A stretch of 64,000 nt of DNA, from contig NZ_JACHWP010000002.1 in assembly GCF_014191425.1 (NCBI RefSeq), positions 124,001 to 188,000 on the forward strand, read 5' to 3'. Source of the DNA: Helcobacillus massiliensis (GTDB taxonomy: Bacteria > Actinomycetota > Actinomycetes > Actinomycetales > Dermabacteraceae). The translations under genes were made by a program, and so were the position numbers. The notes under the pieces are model-generated. The model searched no databases. It saw only the letters and a program-made list of their open reading frames with translations, and was not told the origin of the DNA. Shown here piece after piece: positions 33,566 to 42,135 of the stretch; positions within the stretch are counted from its first letter, which is position 1; the number at the start of each line of letters is the position of its first letter.

Positions 33566-35314
33566 TCAGCCCCGCTGGGCTGTGGATGACTGCACGACCA
33601 GCACCCGTCGGCCCCGCGTCTGCTCCCCCAGCGCCTCCGGAAGATCCTCCGCTGTGACAGTGCGGGCATCGACGCCGAGGGCGCGGGCCGCAGCGGCGAG
33701 GTCCGTGCCGTGCGGGGTGGTGAAGAACCGGTCGAAGAGGCCGCGGTCGGCACCGGCGTGCTCGAGGCCGCCGAAGATGCGGCCGCCGCCGTCGTCCACG
33801 ATGACGATGTCCAGCTCCGGCTGCTCCTCGGTGGGGCCGATGACGAGCCCGGTCAGGTCGTGGATCGCGGACACGTCCCCCAGCAGCACGCGGGTGCGTC
33901 CCCGCTCGCCGCGGTGGGCGCGGGCGAGGGCGATGCCGCTGGCCATCGACATCGTGCCGTCGATGCCGGCGAGACCGCGATTGGCGATGATGCGGGCGCG
34001 GGTGGGGCCGCCGTGCCGTTCGAGGTCGCGGATGAGCGCGCTCGCACCGAGGATGAGGACGTCGCCGTTGCGGGCCTCGTTCCAGACCGCGAGCGCGGCG
34101 CGGGTCTGCCAGGTGGTCGCGTCGCTGGTGGGGACAGCGGCCCAGGCCCGGGCGTACTCGCCGCCGGTGGTGCTTCCGGCGGCGTCCGCGTCGCCGGTGA
34201 GGCGGGAGGCCGACGGGTCCACCCGCGCGAGAACGCGGGCGGCGCGATGGGTGGGGTCCACCCAGTCGATGGTGGGTGAGACGACCGTGATGTCCACGTC
34301 GTCAGCTCCCAGGAGGCTGCGCAGGACCGGGCGGGACAGCGTCGGGTGGCCGAAGACGACCGCTGCGTCGGGCCGCAGCGGGTGCGCATCCTCGGCGAAC
34401 ACGGTCGCCAGCTGCTCCGGGGTGATGAGGGTCGGGCCCGGGCGGCGCGCGCTGCTGGACGGCTCGGCGGCGATCGGCAGGTCGAGGTGCTCGGCGAGGG
34501 CGGCAGCGTCGGCGCCGGTGGCCTCATCGGCGTCACCGGCCACGACGACGGTGCGCATCGGCAGGCTCAGCGGGACGCCGGGTGCCCGCTGCGCGTCGCG
34601 GCGGGCGCCGAGTCTGATCGCACGCGAGGGCGCCGACGCATCCTCGCCGCCCGGCCCGGGCGCTGCAGACTCGGGCGCGGTCTGCGGGGTGAGGGGGTCG
34701 CGGAAGGACAGGTTGAGGTGCACGGGCGCTCCGAGGTCGGTCCCGGGCGCTCCTCCCTCGAGCGCGGTCGCGGCAGCGCGCGCCGCGGTGGACGCCCAGG
34801 TGCGCAGCTCCATCCCGCTCGCCCGGTCCGCGGCCGGTGCGGGAAGGTCCGCACTGAGCGCCGTGAACGGCTCGAACATCCCCACCTGGTGGGTGGTCTG
34901 GTTCGCGCCCGTTCCGCGCAGCTCTGCCGGCCGGTCAGCGGTCAGCGCAACCAGGGGGACATGCGAATGGTGCGCCTCCATCATCGCGGCCAGCAGGTGC
35001 GCCGTCGCGGTGCCGGACGTGGTGGCAACGGCGGCGAAGGACCCGTCGGCCCGCCCGGCGCGGGAGATGCCGAGCGCGGTGAACGCGGCCGACCGCTCAT
35101 CGAGGCGCACGTGGCACCGCAGGCCGAGCGCGTGCGCGGCGTACACGATCGGGGCGGACCGCGACCCGGGCGCCACCACGAGGTCGCTCATGCCGGCGGC
35201 CCGCAGCGCTTCCAGCAGGGCACGCGCGCACTCGACGGCACCGGACCCGCTCGCGGGGATCACCGCGGTGCCGGGCTCGGGGCGTGCGGGCGGCACGGGC
35301 TGGGCGTCGGTCAC
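33566..35314 (-). CDS. menD: SEPHCHC synthase MenD
   Basis: 582 residues. Thiamine-diphosphate enzyme: VVAPGSRSAPIVYAA, RLDERSAAFTALG (catalytic Glu), TSGTATAHLLAAMMEA, and the cofactor-binding IVIVDDGGGRIFGGLEH. It joins isochorismate with 2-oxoglutarate. It starts at GTG eight bases after the menC stop. Ala-rich insertions around residues 200-240 lengthen it slightly relative to relatives. Confidence 0.93.
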   Translation of the reverse strand: MTDAQPVPPARPEPGTAVIPASGSGAVECARALLEALRAAGMSDLVVAPGSRSAPIVYAAHALGLRCHVRLDERSAAFTALGISRAGRADGSFAAVATTSGTATAHLLAAMMEAHHSHVPLVALTADRPAELRGTGANQTTHQVGMFEPFTALSADLPAPAADRASGMELRTWASTAARAAATALEGGAPGTDLGAPVHLNLSFRDPLTPQTAPESAAPGPGGEDASAPSRAIRLGARRDAQRAPGVPLSLPMRTVVVAGDADEATGADAAALAEHLDLPIAAEPSSSARRPGPTLITPEQLATVFAEDAHPLRPDAAVVFGHPTLSRPVLRSLLGADDVDITVVSPTIDWVDPTHRAARVLARVDPSASRLTGDADAAGSTTGGEYARAWAAVPTSDATTWQTRAALAVWNEARNGDVLILGASALIRDLERHGGPTRARIIANRGLAGIDGTMSMASGIALARAHRGERGRTRVLLGDVSAIHDLTGLVIGPTEEQPELDIVIVDDGGGRIFGGLEHAGADRGLFDRFFTTPHGTDLAAAARALGVDARTVTAEDLPEALGEQTRGRRVLVVQSSTAQRG

Positions 35315-35322
35315 GGCGGGGA

Positions 35323-36285
35323 TCAGGACGCGTAGTGGCTCAGGCGCTCCATCCAGCGCTCACGCACATCCTCCGGCGCTTTCACGACCTCCAGGCCCAG
35401 CTCGTCGATGTCCTGGCGGAACGAGGTGAGGCGGCCGTTGCCGGAGATGAGCGGGTCGGCGACCACGTCGGTGGCGAGCAGGCGCGCCGTCCCCAGGCCG
35501 CACGCGTACGGAGGCTCCGGCAGGGACGTGGCCAGCGCCAGCCCCATCGCGATGCCGATCGACGACTCCAGCGCACTGGAGACGACGACGGGGACATCGG
35601 CGTCCTCAGCGATCTGCAGGCAGCGGGTGATGCCGCCCATCGGCTGCACCTTGAGGATCATGATGTCGGCGGCGTCCTTGCGGATCACTTCGAGGGGGTC
35701 ATCGGCGAGCCGCACCGACTCGTCCGCCGCGATCGGCACATCAACGCGGGAACGGATCCAGGCCATGTCGGCGATCGTGCGGCCCGGCTGCTCGACGTAT
35801 TCGAGGCCGCCGGCGGCGCGGTCGAGCTGCCCGATGCGCTTCACCGCTTCGGACTTCGCCCATCCGGCGTTGGCGTCGATCCGGATCTTCGCCTCCGGGC
35901 CGAGGGCATCGCGCACTGCCTCCAGGCGCGCCTGGTCCTCCTTGTGGGTGGAACCGGACTCCGCCACCTTCACCTTCGCCGTCGCCGAGCCGAAGGAGCG
36001 GGCGATGCGGTGCGCCTCGTCGGGCCCCACGGCGGGCACGGTCGCGTTGATCTCGACATCGGACCGCTCCATGCGGGGGAACTCCCGGGTGGCGGATTCC
36101 ATCGCCGCCTCGAACCAGGGGCGCGACTGCTCAGCGTCGTAGTCCCAGAACGGGGAGAACTCCGACCAGCCCGCCTCCCCGTGCAGGAGGACGCCTTCGC
36201 GCACATCCAGCCCGCGGAATCGGGTGGTGAGGGGGATGCGGTAGACCTCGATCCGGTCGATGCCGTCGAACATAGTTGTGGCCAT
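35323..36285 (-). CDS. menC: o-Succinylbenzoate synthase MenC
   Basis: 320 residues of the enolase superfamily. Catalytic Lys in AKVKVAES, metal ligands in RIDANAGW, YVEQPG and IAADESV, and the second Lys in ILKVQPMGG. It dehydrates SHCHC to o-succinylbenzoate. The ATG at 36285 is preceded at six bases by TACTCT (leaderless type) and by GGAGG, which would be too close for a normal ribosome site. It diverges from the alkyltransferase-like gene across only 22 bases. Confidence 0.92.
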   Translation of the reverse strand: MATTMFDGIDRIEVYRIPLTTRFRGLDVREGVLLHGEAGWSEFSPFWDYDAEQSRPWFEAAMESATREFPRMERSDVEINATVPAVGPDEAHRIARSFGSATAKVKVAESGSTHKEDQARLEAVRDALGPEAKIRIDANAGWAKSEAVKRIGQLDRAAGGLEYVEQPGRTIADMAWIRSRVDVPIAADESVRLADDPLEVIRKDAADIMILKVQPMGGITRCLQIAEDADVPVVVSSALESSIGIAMGLALATSLPEPPYACGLGTARLLATDVVADPLISGNGRLTSFRQDIDELGLEVVKAPEDVRERWMERLSHYAS

Positions 36286-36291
36286 GCCTCC

Positions 36292-36301
36292 AGAGTAGTC
36301 T
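36292..36301. promoter_or_regulatory. Overlapping divergent -10 boxes (menC and alkyltransferase-like gene)
   Basis: Minus-strand TACTCT (36297-36292) and plus-strand TAGTCT (36296-36301) share two bases. Each lies exactly six bases from its start codon (ATG 36285, GTG 36308). The -35 regions must lie inside the opposite genes. Both transcripts would be leaderless and polymerases would compete for the same DNA. Confidence 0.6.
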
Positions 36302-36307
36302 GTCTGA

Positions 36308-36676
36308 GTGGATCCTGAGACCAGAGCAGAGATGATTCTGAGACTAACGGAAACGCTCGCTGAGCGCGAAGCGGTCACCTACGGCGACCTGGGGGAAGTC
36401 ACCGGTCTCGGCCCCCGTGAGGTGGGGCGGATCATGGCGCAGTACGGCAGCGCCGTCCCCTGGTGGCGCGTCACCAACGCCCGCGGCGAGCTCCCACCCC
36501 ACCTCCTGGAGCGCGCCCGGCAGCTGTGGGCGGCAGAGGGCATGCCCCTCACGGCCGACGGATGCCGCCTCCGCCTCGGCGCCGTGCGCGTCCCGCTCCC
36601 GGACCTGGCGGCGCGGTTCGCCCCCGTCGGCCGCGACTTCGCCGAGCAGGACCCACCTTCTACAGTGGAGCCATGA
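36308..36676 (+). CDS. Alkyltransferase-like DNA repair protein (ATL)
   Basis: 122 residues with the DNA-binding half of O6-methylguanine methyltransferase (VTYGDLGEVTGLGPREVGRIM). The active-site PCHRV motif reads PWWRV, so the methyl-accepting Cys is Trp, the defining feature of ATL proteins. These flip damaged guanines and hand them to nucleotide excision repair. GTG start with TAGTCT six bases upstream. Its stop overlaps the menB ATG (ATGA), so a DNA-repair gene is translationally coupled to menaquinone synthesis. Confidence 0.88.
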   Translation: MDPETRAEMILRLTETLAEREAVTYGDLGEVTGLGPREVGRIMAQYGSAVPWWRVTNARGELPPHLLERARQLWAAEGMPLTADGCRLRLGAVRVPLPDLAARFAPVGRDFAEQDPPSTVEP

Positions 36677-37653
36677 CCACTGATGGAGCCACCCCCACCG
36701 CACTCCCCCGCCGCGTCTCCGACACGTTCGATCCCGAGCGCTGGCGCGACATCCCCGAGGCCGAACTCGGCGGCCCCGCGTTCACCGACATCACGTACCA
36801 CCGCGCCGTCGCCCGCGACAGCGGCGCCATCCGCGACCTGAACGCCGTGCGCATCGCGTTCGACCGCCCTGAGGTCCGCAACGCGTTCCGCCCCCACACC
36901 GTGGATGAGCTGTTCCGCGCCTTCGACCACGCCCGCCTCGACCCGACGGTCGGCGTCATCATCCTCACCGGCAACGGCCCCGCCCCGAAGGACGGCGTGT
37001 GGGCGTTCTGCTCCGGCGGCGACCAGCGGATCCGCGGCCGCTCCGGCTACCAGTACGCCGACGGGGACACCGCCGACACGGTCCGCGCCGGCGGCGCCGG
37101 CCGCCTCCACATCCTCGAAGTGCAGCGCCTGATCCGCACCATGGGCAAGGTCGTCATCGCCGCGGTCAACGGCTGGGCCGCCGGCGGCGGGCACTCCCTG
37201 CACGTGGTGGCCGACATGTCCATCGCCTCCCGCCAGCACGCCCGGTTCAAGCAGACCGATGCGAACGTCGGCAGCTTCGACGGCGGCTACGGCTCCGCGT
37301 ACCTCGCCAAGCAGGTCGGGCAGAAGCGCGCCCGGGAGATCTTCTTCCTCGCCGAGGAGTACTCCGCTGACGACGCCTACGACTGGGGCGCCGTGAACCG
37401 CGTGATCGACCACGAGGACCTCGAGGACGAGGCGCTGCGGATGGCCGCGGTCATCGCCACGAAGTCGCCGCAGGCGATCCGGATGCTGAAGTTCGCGTTC
37501 AACCTCACCGACGACGGCCTCATGGGCCAGCAGGTGTTCGCCGGCGAGGCGACTCGTCTCGCATACACCACCGACGAAGCGGTCGAGGGCCGCGACGCCT
37601 TCCTGGAGAAGCGTGACCCTGACTGGTCGTCGTTCCACCACCCGCAGGGCTGA
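36673..37653 (+). CDS. menB: 1,4-Dihydroxy-2-naphthoyl-CoA synthase
   Basis: 326 residues of the crotonase fold. MenB features: FDRPEVRNAFRPHTVDEL, CSGGDQRIRGRSGYQYA, VNGWAAGGGHSLHVVADM (oxyanion hole) and FKQTDANVGSFDGGYGSA. It cyclises o-succinylbenzoyl-CoA. ATG at 36673 overlaps the preceding stop; TACAGT six bases upstream could also give a leaderless transcript of menB alone. menE follows after 56 bases. Confidence 0.95.
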   Translation: MTTDGATPTALPRRVSDTFDPERWRDIPEAELGGPAFTDITYHRAVARDSGAIRDLNAVRIAFDRPEVRNAFRPHTVDELFRAFDHARLDPTVGVIILTGNGPAPKDGVWAFCSGGDQRIRGRSGYQYADGDTADTVRAGGAGRLHILEVQRLIRTMGKVVIAAVNGWAAGGGHSLHVVADMSIASRQHARFKQTDANVGSFDGGYGSAYLAKQVGQKRAREIFFLAEEYSADDAYDWGAVNRVIDHEDLEDEALRMAAVIATKSPQAIRMLKFAFNLTDDGLMGQQVFAGEATRLAYTTDEAVEGRDAFLEKRDPDWSSFHHPQG

Positions 37654-37709
37654 CCTCCCCCCACCCGCAGGGCTGACCCGTCGGCCCTGATCCCCGCTGA
37701 AAGGACTGC

Positions 37710-38948
37710 ATGCGCCTGCTCGCCCCCGGCCCGTTCACCGGCACCCGCGACTCCTTCTCCCGCTACGTGGACGCCCTCACCGGCATGTCCGACGGCGCCA
37801 CCCTCGTGTGGCTCGCCCCGTTCGCGCCACCGCCGTCGATCGGAGCCCAGTACGCCCTCGTGCTGCCGACCTCCGGCTCCACCGGCGCCCCGAAGGCCGT
37901 CGCCCACACCCTGTCAACGCTGCGGGCCTCGCAGACCGCGACCGCTGAGGCGCTCGGCGGGCACGGGGCGTGGCTGCCGTTCCTGCCGCCCACGCACATC
38001 GCGGGCGTGCAGGTGGTCGCGCGGGCGCTGCGCACCGCGGAGGAGCGGGGCCTCACCGACCCGCACGGCGCACTGGGACCGCTGCCGGACCTGGGAGCGT
38101 CGTTCACCGCGCGCACGGTGCTGGAGGCGATGGAGCAGTGGGTCGCACCCGACGGCCCCCTGTTCACGTCCTTCGTGCCGACCCAGCTGGAGCGTCTGCT
38201 GCGCGACCCGGACCGGGCTGTTCTCGAGCAGCTGCGGCGGTTCTCGGCGATCCTCGTGGGCGGCGCCGCCACCCCGGCGGCCCTGCTGCGACAGGGGCGG
38301 GACCTCGGACTTCGCCTCGTCACGACGTACGGGTCGTCGGAGACCGCCGGCGGTTGCGTGTACAGCGCCCGCCCCCTGCCGGGTGTGGATCTGTCCCTCG
38401 ATGATGAGGGCCGCCTCGTCATCACCGCGCCGTGCGTGGCCCGCGGCTATCTCTCCGACGAGGGTGAGCTCAGCGCCTTCGAATCGGTGCCCTCCACTGC
38501 GGGCGGCGCCGCCGGGGTGCGCCGCTTCGTCACCAGCGATCTCGCGGATCTGGGGGCCGACGGGACCCTCTCCATCCGCGGCCGCGCCGACCACGTCATC
38601 ATCACCGGTGGCGCCAAGGTCAACCCGGTGGAGGTGGAGCAGGCGATCTGTCAGCACCCGTCGGCCGCGGCGGCGCTCGTGACGAGCGTGCCGGACGACG
38701 AGTGGGGGCAGAAGGTCGTCGCGCTGGTGGTCCCCGCCGAACCGGCACACCCTGGCGGCGCAGATGTGGAACGGCCTGGCCCGGAGCTCCTGCGGGAAAC
38801 GGTGCCGGACGCGGTGCGCGCCGCAAGGCTGGGCTCTGCGAGCGTCCCCAAGATCACCCTTGTCGTGGACGACCTCCCGATGCTGGCCCCCGGTAAGGTG
38901 GATCGGGTTCGCGCCGCGGATCTCGCCCGGCGCCTCATCCGCGAGTAA
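37710..38948 (+). CDS. menE: o-Succinylbenzoate-CoA ligase
   Basis: 412 residues, adenylate-forming enzyme: P-loop PTSGSTGAPKAVAHT, TYGSSETAGGCVY, SDLADLGADGTLSIRGRADHVIITGGAKVNPVEVE split over the hinge and C-terminal lid. Activates o-succinylbenzoate with CoA for MenB. Short N-terminus is typical of actinobacterial MenE. RBS AAAGGA; menA follows nine bases later. Confidence 0.9.
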   Translation: MRLLAPGPFTGTRDSFSRYVDALTGMSDGATLVWLAPFAPPPSIGAQYALVLPTSGSTGAPKAVAHTLSTLRASQTATAEALGGHGAWLPFLPPTHIAGVQVVARALRTAEERGLTDPHGALGPLPDLGASFTARTVLEAMEQWVAPDGPLFTSFVPTQLERLLRDPDRAVLEQLRRFSAILVGGAATPAALLRQGRDLGLRLVTTYGSSETAGGCVYSARPLPGVDLSLDDEGRLVITAPCVARGYLSDEGELSAFESVPSTAGGAAGVRRFVTSDLADLGADGTLSIRGRADHVIITGGAKVNPVEVEQAICQHPSAAAALVTSVPDDEWGQKVVALVVPAEPAHPGGADVERPGPELLRETVPDAVRAARLGSASVPKITLVVDDLPMLAPGKVDRVRAADLARRLIRE

Positions 38949-38957
38949 GGAGCGCCT

Positions 38958-39863
38958 GTGGCATCGGTGAGCCAGTGGATCGAAGGGGCTCGCCCCCGCA
39001 CTCTTCCCGCGGCGTTCGCGCCGGTGGCAGCGGGTGTGGGCCTGTCGATCCACCATGCGGGCTTCCTCGGCGCCACCACTGCTGTGCGCGGCCTCCTCGC
39101 CCTCGGTCTCGCGCTCGCCCTCCAGGTGGGGGTGAACTACGCGAACGACTACTCGGACGGCATCCGCGGCACTGACGAGGACCGCGTGGGGCCGTTCCGC
39201 CTCACCGGGTCCGGAGCGGCGCCGGCATCAACGGTGAAGCGAGCCGCGTTCCTCAGCTTCGGCATCGGCGGCCTGTTCGGACTCGTGCTCGTCGCACTGG
39301 CCGGCGCGTGGTGGATGCTGCTGGTCGGCGTGGCCTGCGTTCTGGCGGCATGGTTCTACACCGGCGGGAAGAGGCCGTACGGCTACCTCGGCTTCGGTGA
39401 AGTCATGGTGTTCATCTTCTTCGGCCTGGTCGCCGTGATGGGCACCAGCTATCTGATCACCGGCCGCACCAGCTGGGAGGATGTGCTGGTCGCTGCAGCG
39501 ATCGGCCTGCTCGCCTGCGCCGTCATGCTGACGAACAACCTGCGCGACATTCCCACCGATGAGGTCGCCGGCAAGCGCACGCTCGCTGTACGACTCGGCG
39601 ATGCCCGCACTCGGCGACTGTTCGCGGCGACACTCCTCGTGCCGTTCCTCCTGGTCATCCCGTACACGATCGTGAACATCGGTGTGGTGATCACCCTGAT
39701 CGCGGTGGTTCTGACCGTGCACCCGCTTCGCCTGGTTGTCGCTGAGCACGCCACTGGGCGCAGTCTGATCCCCGTTCTCGGTGCGGCGGGCAAGTTGGAG
39801 GCGGCGGTCGGCCTGCTGCTGCTGATCGGGCCGATCCTCACGCTCGTACTCAGCCTGCGCTGA
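38958..39863 (+). CDS. menA: 1,4-Dihydroxy-2-naphthoate polyprenyltransferase
   Basis: 301 residues, UbiA-type membrane prenyltransferase with about nine helices. First Asp-rich motif NYANDYSDGIRGTDEDR, second NNLRDIPTDEVAGKRTLAVRLG. It attaches the isoprenoid tail to make demethylmenaquinone. GTG start with AAGGAG five bases upstream. Last gene of the ATL-menB-menE-menA run. Confidence 0.94.
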   Translation: MASVSQWIEGARPRTLPAAFAPVAAGVGLSIHHAGFLGATTAVRGLLALGLALALQVGVNYANDYSDGIRGTDEDRVGPFRLTGSGAAPASTVKRAAFLSFGIGGLFGLVLVALAGAWWMLLVGVACVLAAWFYTGGKRPYGYLGFGEVMVFIFFGLVAVMGTSYLITGRTSWEDVLVAAAIGLLACAVMLTNNLRDIPTDEVAGKRTLAVRLGDARTRRLFAATLLVPFLLVIPYTIVNIGVVITLIAVVLTVHPLRLVVAEHATGRSLIPVLGAAGKLEAAVGLLLLIGPILTLVLSLR

Positions 39864-39904
39864 TCAGCGCTCGCATTCAGCCTGAGGCGAGCAGGCCAGG
39901 ATCC

Positions 39905-40219
39905 TCAGCGGTCTCCGGCCGACTCCCGGGCGTCCATGACGGCGTCCTCGGCTTCGGCGTCTTCGTCGGCAACAGAACGGCGGCCCGCAGCCCTCTTCTT
40001 CTCCGCCTTCGCTCGGCGCTCAGCGCCCCGGCGCTGCATCTCTTCGGTCACCTGCTGGCGCTGCTTACCCAGCAGGAGGATCGACACCAGCATGGCGATG
40101 ACCGCGGCCAGGATCCCGGTCCAGATCCACGGAACCGACGGCATCAGAACCGCGAGCAGGAACCAGGCAACGGCGAAGACCGCTAGCCGGAGCAGAGAGA
40201 ACAGAAGAATCGAACGCAT
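39905..40219 (-). CDS. DUF4229 small membrane protein
   Basis: 104 residues: two membrane helices (LLFSLLRLAVFAVAWFLLAV; WIWTGILAAVIAMLVSILLL) and a long charged, coiled-coil-like C-terminal tail. The family is common beside menA in actinobacteria; function unknown. The chosen ATG (MRSILLFSLL) has TAGCCT seven bases upstream and GGAGGG overlapping, so it could be leaderless or led. Confidence 0.8.
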   Translation of the reverse strand: MRSILLFSLLRLAVFAVAWFLLAVLMPSVPWIWTGILAAVIAMLVSILLLGKQRQQVTEEMQRRGAERRAKAEKKRAAGRRSVADEDAEAEDAVMDARESAGDR

Positions 40220-40358
40220 GCCCTCCAGGCTAGCGCCGCCTCCGGCAGTCCCGCGCGGGCCCGTGACGGGTCCCTCTCGGCCACCTGGTCGCGGAACGAT
40301 TCCCACTGACAGCCATCCGCACCCCCTCACTGCCTTCGAACACCTGTTGCGCTAATGC

Positions 40359-40387
40359 TTGACGTCGATCATAGATCGGGATAGCAT
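40359..40387 (+). promoter_or_regulatory. Promoter with operator-like spacer for the DUF222-HNH gene
   Basis: TTGACG (40359-40364), 17-base spacer, TAGCAT (40382-40387): one of the best sigma-70-like promoters in the window. The spacer contains the perfect inverted repeat CGATC-ATA-GATCG (40366-40378), a likely repressor site. Transcription would begin near 40394, leaving a leader of ~125 bases. Confidence 0.6.
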
Positions 40388-40399
40388 CGAACGCAAAAC

Positions 40400-40434
40400 C
40401 TCCGTGACACCCCTCCTCTCTCTTCATCACGGAG
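40400..40434 (+). promoter_or_regulatory. Leader hairpin with anti-ribosome-site loop
   Basis: CTCCGTGA / TCACGGAG form an 8-bp stem with a 19-base pyrimidine loop. Loop bases CTCCTCTC (40413-40420) are fully complementary to GAGAGGAG (40506-40513), the ribosome site of the DUF222-HNH gene. A loop-to-ribosome-site pairing could block translation. Seen by eye only. Confidence 0.4.
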
Positions 40435-40518
40435 CGTCGGGTCAGCGCACCCTCGCGCACCCGGCGGGTTCACCAGCGCTGGCTCCTGCCCGCGCTCGCA
40501 CCGACGAGAGGAGAGCTC

Positions 40519-42033
40519 ATGACACCCCGCAGCACGGACAGCGCCGACGACCGTCCGAACCGGCGCGAGCCGCGAGCTCCCCGTCCGGTGCAGCGCCGAG
40601 ACGACACCGTCGGCGTCACCGAATTCGCCGCCCTGCCCGACACCGACCGTGCAGCCCGCGACCGAGCCCACGCCCTGTCAGCCCTCACTCGTGCTGCCGC
40701 CGAGCACGCCGCACGCGAGTACAGGCTGCTGGCCCCGCTGCATCTCGACGACACCAGCACAGAAGCGAATCTCCTCGTCGCCGCGCAGAACGAACTCATC
40801 GCATCCGTCGGCCTGCACACCACCAACGACCGCGCCACCCGGCGGATCCAGGACGCCCACCGCGCCGTCACCGCGCTGCCGACGACCCTCTCCCGGCTCG
40901 AACGCGGGGAGATCACCGCCGACCAGTTCTCCCTCCTGCTGCACCGGACCCGCCATCGGTCACCGGAGATCCTCCGCCGCGGCGATGATCTCCTGGCCGA
41001 GTGGGACTTCACGGCCGACCCCGCCGATCTCGACCACGGCATGCGCCGACTCGCCGTCTACCTGCGGGAACTCGAACGCGCCGTGGACGAAGCCCCGCCG
41101 CCCATGCGGGACGCCCGCCTTCTGCCGCCCGATCCTGAGCACCCGGGTGCTCTCTCGATGATCATCACCGGCCCGGCGCCCACCATGATCGACATGGCGG
41201 ACAGGCTGGACCGAACCGCCCGCGCCGCACAGCTGCAGCAGAAGCACGCATTGGAGCGGGGTGAGGACGTCCCGTTCGACCCCGACGGGATCGCCGCGCT
41301 CAAACAGAGGCCGCTGTCCGTCAGCGCGCTGCGCAGCATCCTCATCACCAGCGCCGAATTCACGAATGACGGTCTCCGCATCCCCGAACCCCGCTTCCAG
41401 ATGTTCGTCCAGGTTCCGGCGCTCACCCTCCTCGGGAAGAGCGACCTGCCCGGCACCATCAACGGGGACCACGTCATTCCGGCGGACATGGCGCGTGACC
41501 TCGCCGGTCGCAGCAGCACCTGGCTGCGGATCCTGCAGGACGAAGCCACCGGGGCGATCCTGCCGGTCCCCGCGACCCGGTACCGCCCCACGCCGCAGAT
41601 GCTGCAGCACCTGCGTCTGCGCAACCGCATGTGCGCAGCGCCCGGGTGCACACGCCGAACCAACGGGGCCCGCATCGAAGCCGACCACATCGTCGAGTTC
41701 AACCACCGCGATCCCCACAGCGGCGGTCGAACCGAGATGGAGAACCTCCACCTGCTCTGCACGCGCCACCATCAGGTGAAGACAGCGAAAGCGGTGGACC
41801 CGGTTCGGATCCACGGCCCGAAGCCGGGCCGATCAACCGGTCGGACCCGGTGGACGATCGCCGACAGGCTCGTCGCCGACAGGACCGACGCCGATGACCT
41901 CATCGCAGCATCCGAGTACGCCTTCGTTCGCTCCGCCTGGGCGCATCACGCCCGCCGACACGGGCTCGACGGGTCCGGTGGAGAGGACCCGCCGCCCACA
42001 TCCGGAGCAGATCCAGGTCCCCCGCCGTTCTGA
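40519..42033 (+). CDS. DUF222 / HNH endonuclease-domain protein (REP13E12-like)
   Basis: 504 residues. N-terminal helical DUF222 region (about 45-330), then an HNH domain with CAAPGCTRRTNGARIEADHI and NLHLLCTRHHQVKT (metal and catalytic His/Cys). The family is multi-copy in actinobacteria, for example the M. tuberculosis 13E12 repeats; its role is unsettled, with suggestions ranging from mobile element to recombination site. No terminal repeats are visible here. RBS AGGAGAG; a regulated promoter and structured leader precede it. Confidence 0.88.
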   Translation: MTPRSTDSADDRPNRREPRAPRPVQRRDDTVGVTEFAALPDTDRAARDRAHALSALTRAAAEHAAREYRLLAPLHLDDTSTEANLLVAAQNELIASVGLHTTNDRATRRIQDAHRAVTALPTTLSRLERGEITADQFSLLLHRTRHRSPEILRRGDDLLAEWDFTADPADLDHGMRRLAVYLRELERAVDEAPPPMRDARLLPPDPEHPGALSMIITGPAPTMIDMADRLDRTARAAQLQQKHALERGEDVPFDPDGIAALKQRPLSVSALRSILITSAEFTNDGLRIPEPRFQMFVQVPALTLLGKSDLPGTINGDHVIPADMARDLAGRSSTWLRILQDEATGAILPVPATRYRPTPQMLQHLRLRNRMCAAPGCTRRTNGARIEADHIVEFNHRDPHSGGRTEMENLHLLCTRHHQVKTAKAVDPVRIHGPKPGRSTGRTRWTIADRLVADRTDADDLIAASEYAFVRSAWAHHARRHGLDGSGGEDPPPTSGADPGPPPF

Positions 42034-42047
42034 TGACCAGGCCGGCA

Positions 42048-42129
42048 GCGCGAGCCTGCCCCTACACTGCGCGAGCCTGCCCCTACACTGCGCGGGCCCG
42101 CCCCTGCACTGCGCGGGCCCGCCTAGACT
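42048..42129 (+). repeat. Four tandem promoter-like repeats
   Basis: Three 21-bp units (42048, 42069, 42090) and a 19-bp final unit (42111) follow one another without gaps. Units 1 and 2 are identical. Each ends in a -10-like hexamer: TACACT, TACACT, TGCACT and TAGACT. The last is the presumed -10 box of the next gene, six bases from its ATG. Confidence 0.85.
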
Positions 42130-42135
42130 GTCTGC

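Noticed and set aside
40519-42033. DUF222-HNH gene as an intact mobile element
   Set aside because: No terminal inverted repeats, target duplication or transposase is visible; only family membership hints at mobility.
42048-42129. Possible CRISPR array
   Set aside because: The units are contiguous with no spacers and lie directly at a promoter; no cas genes are present.
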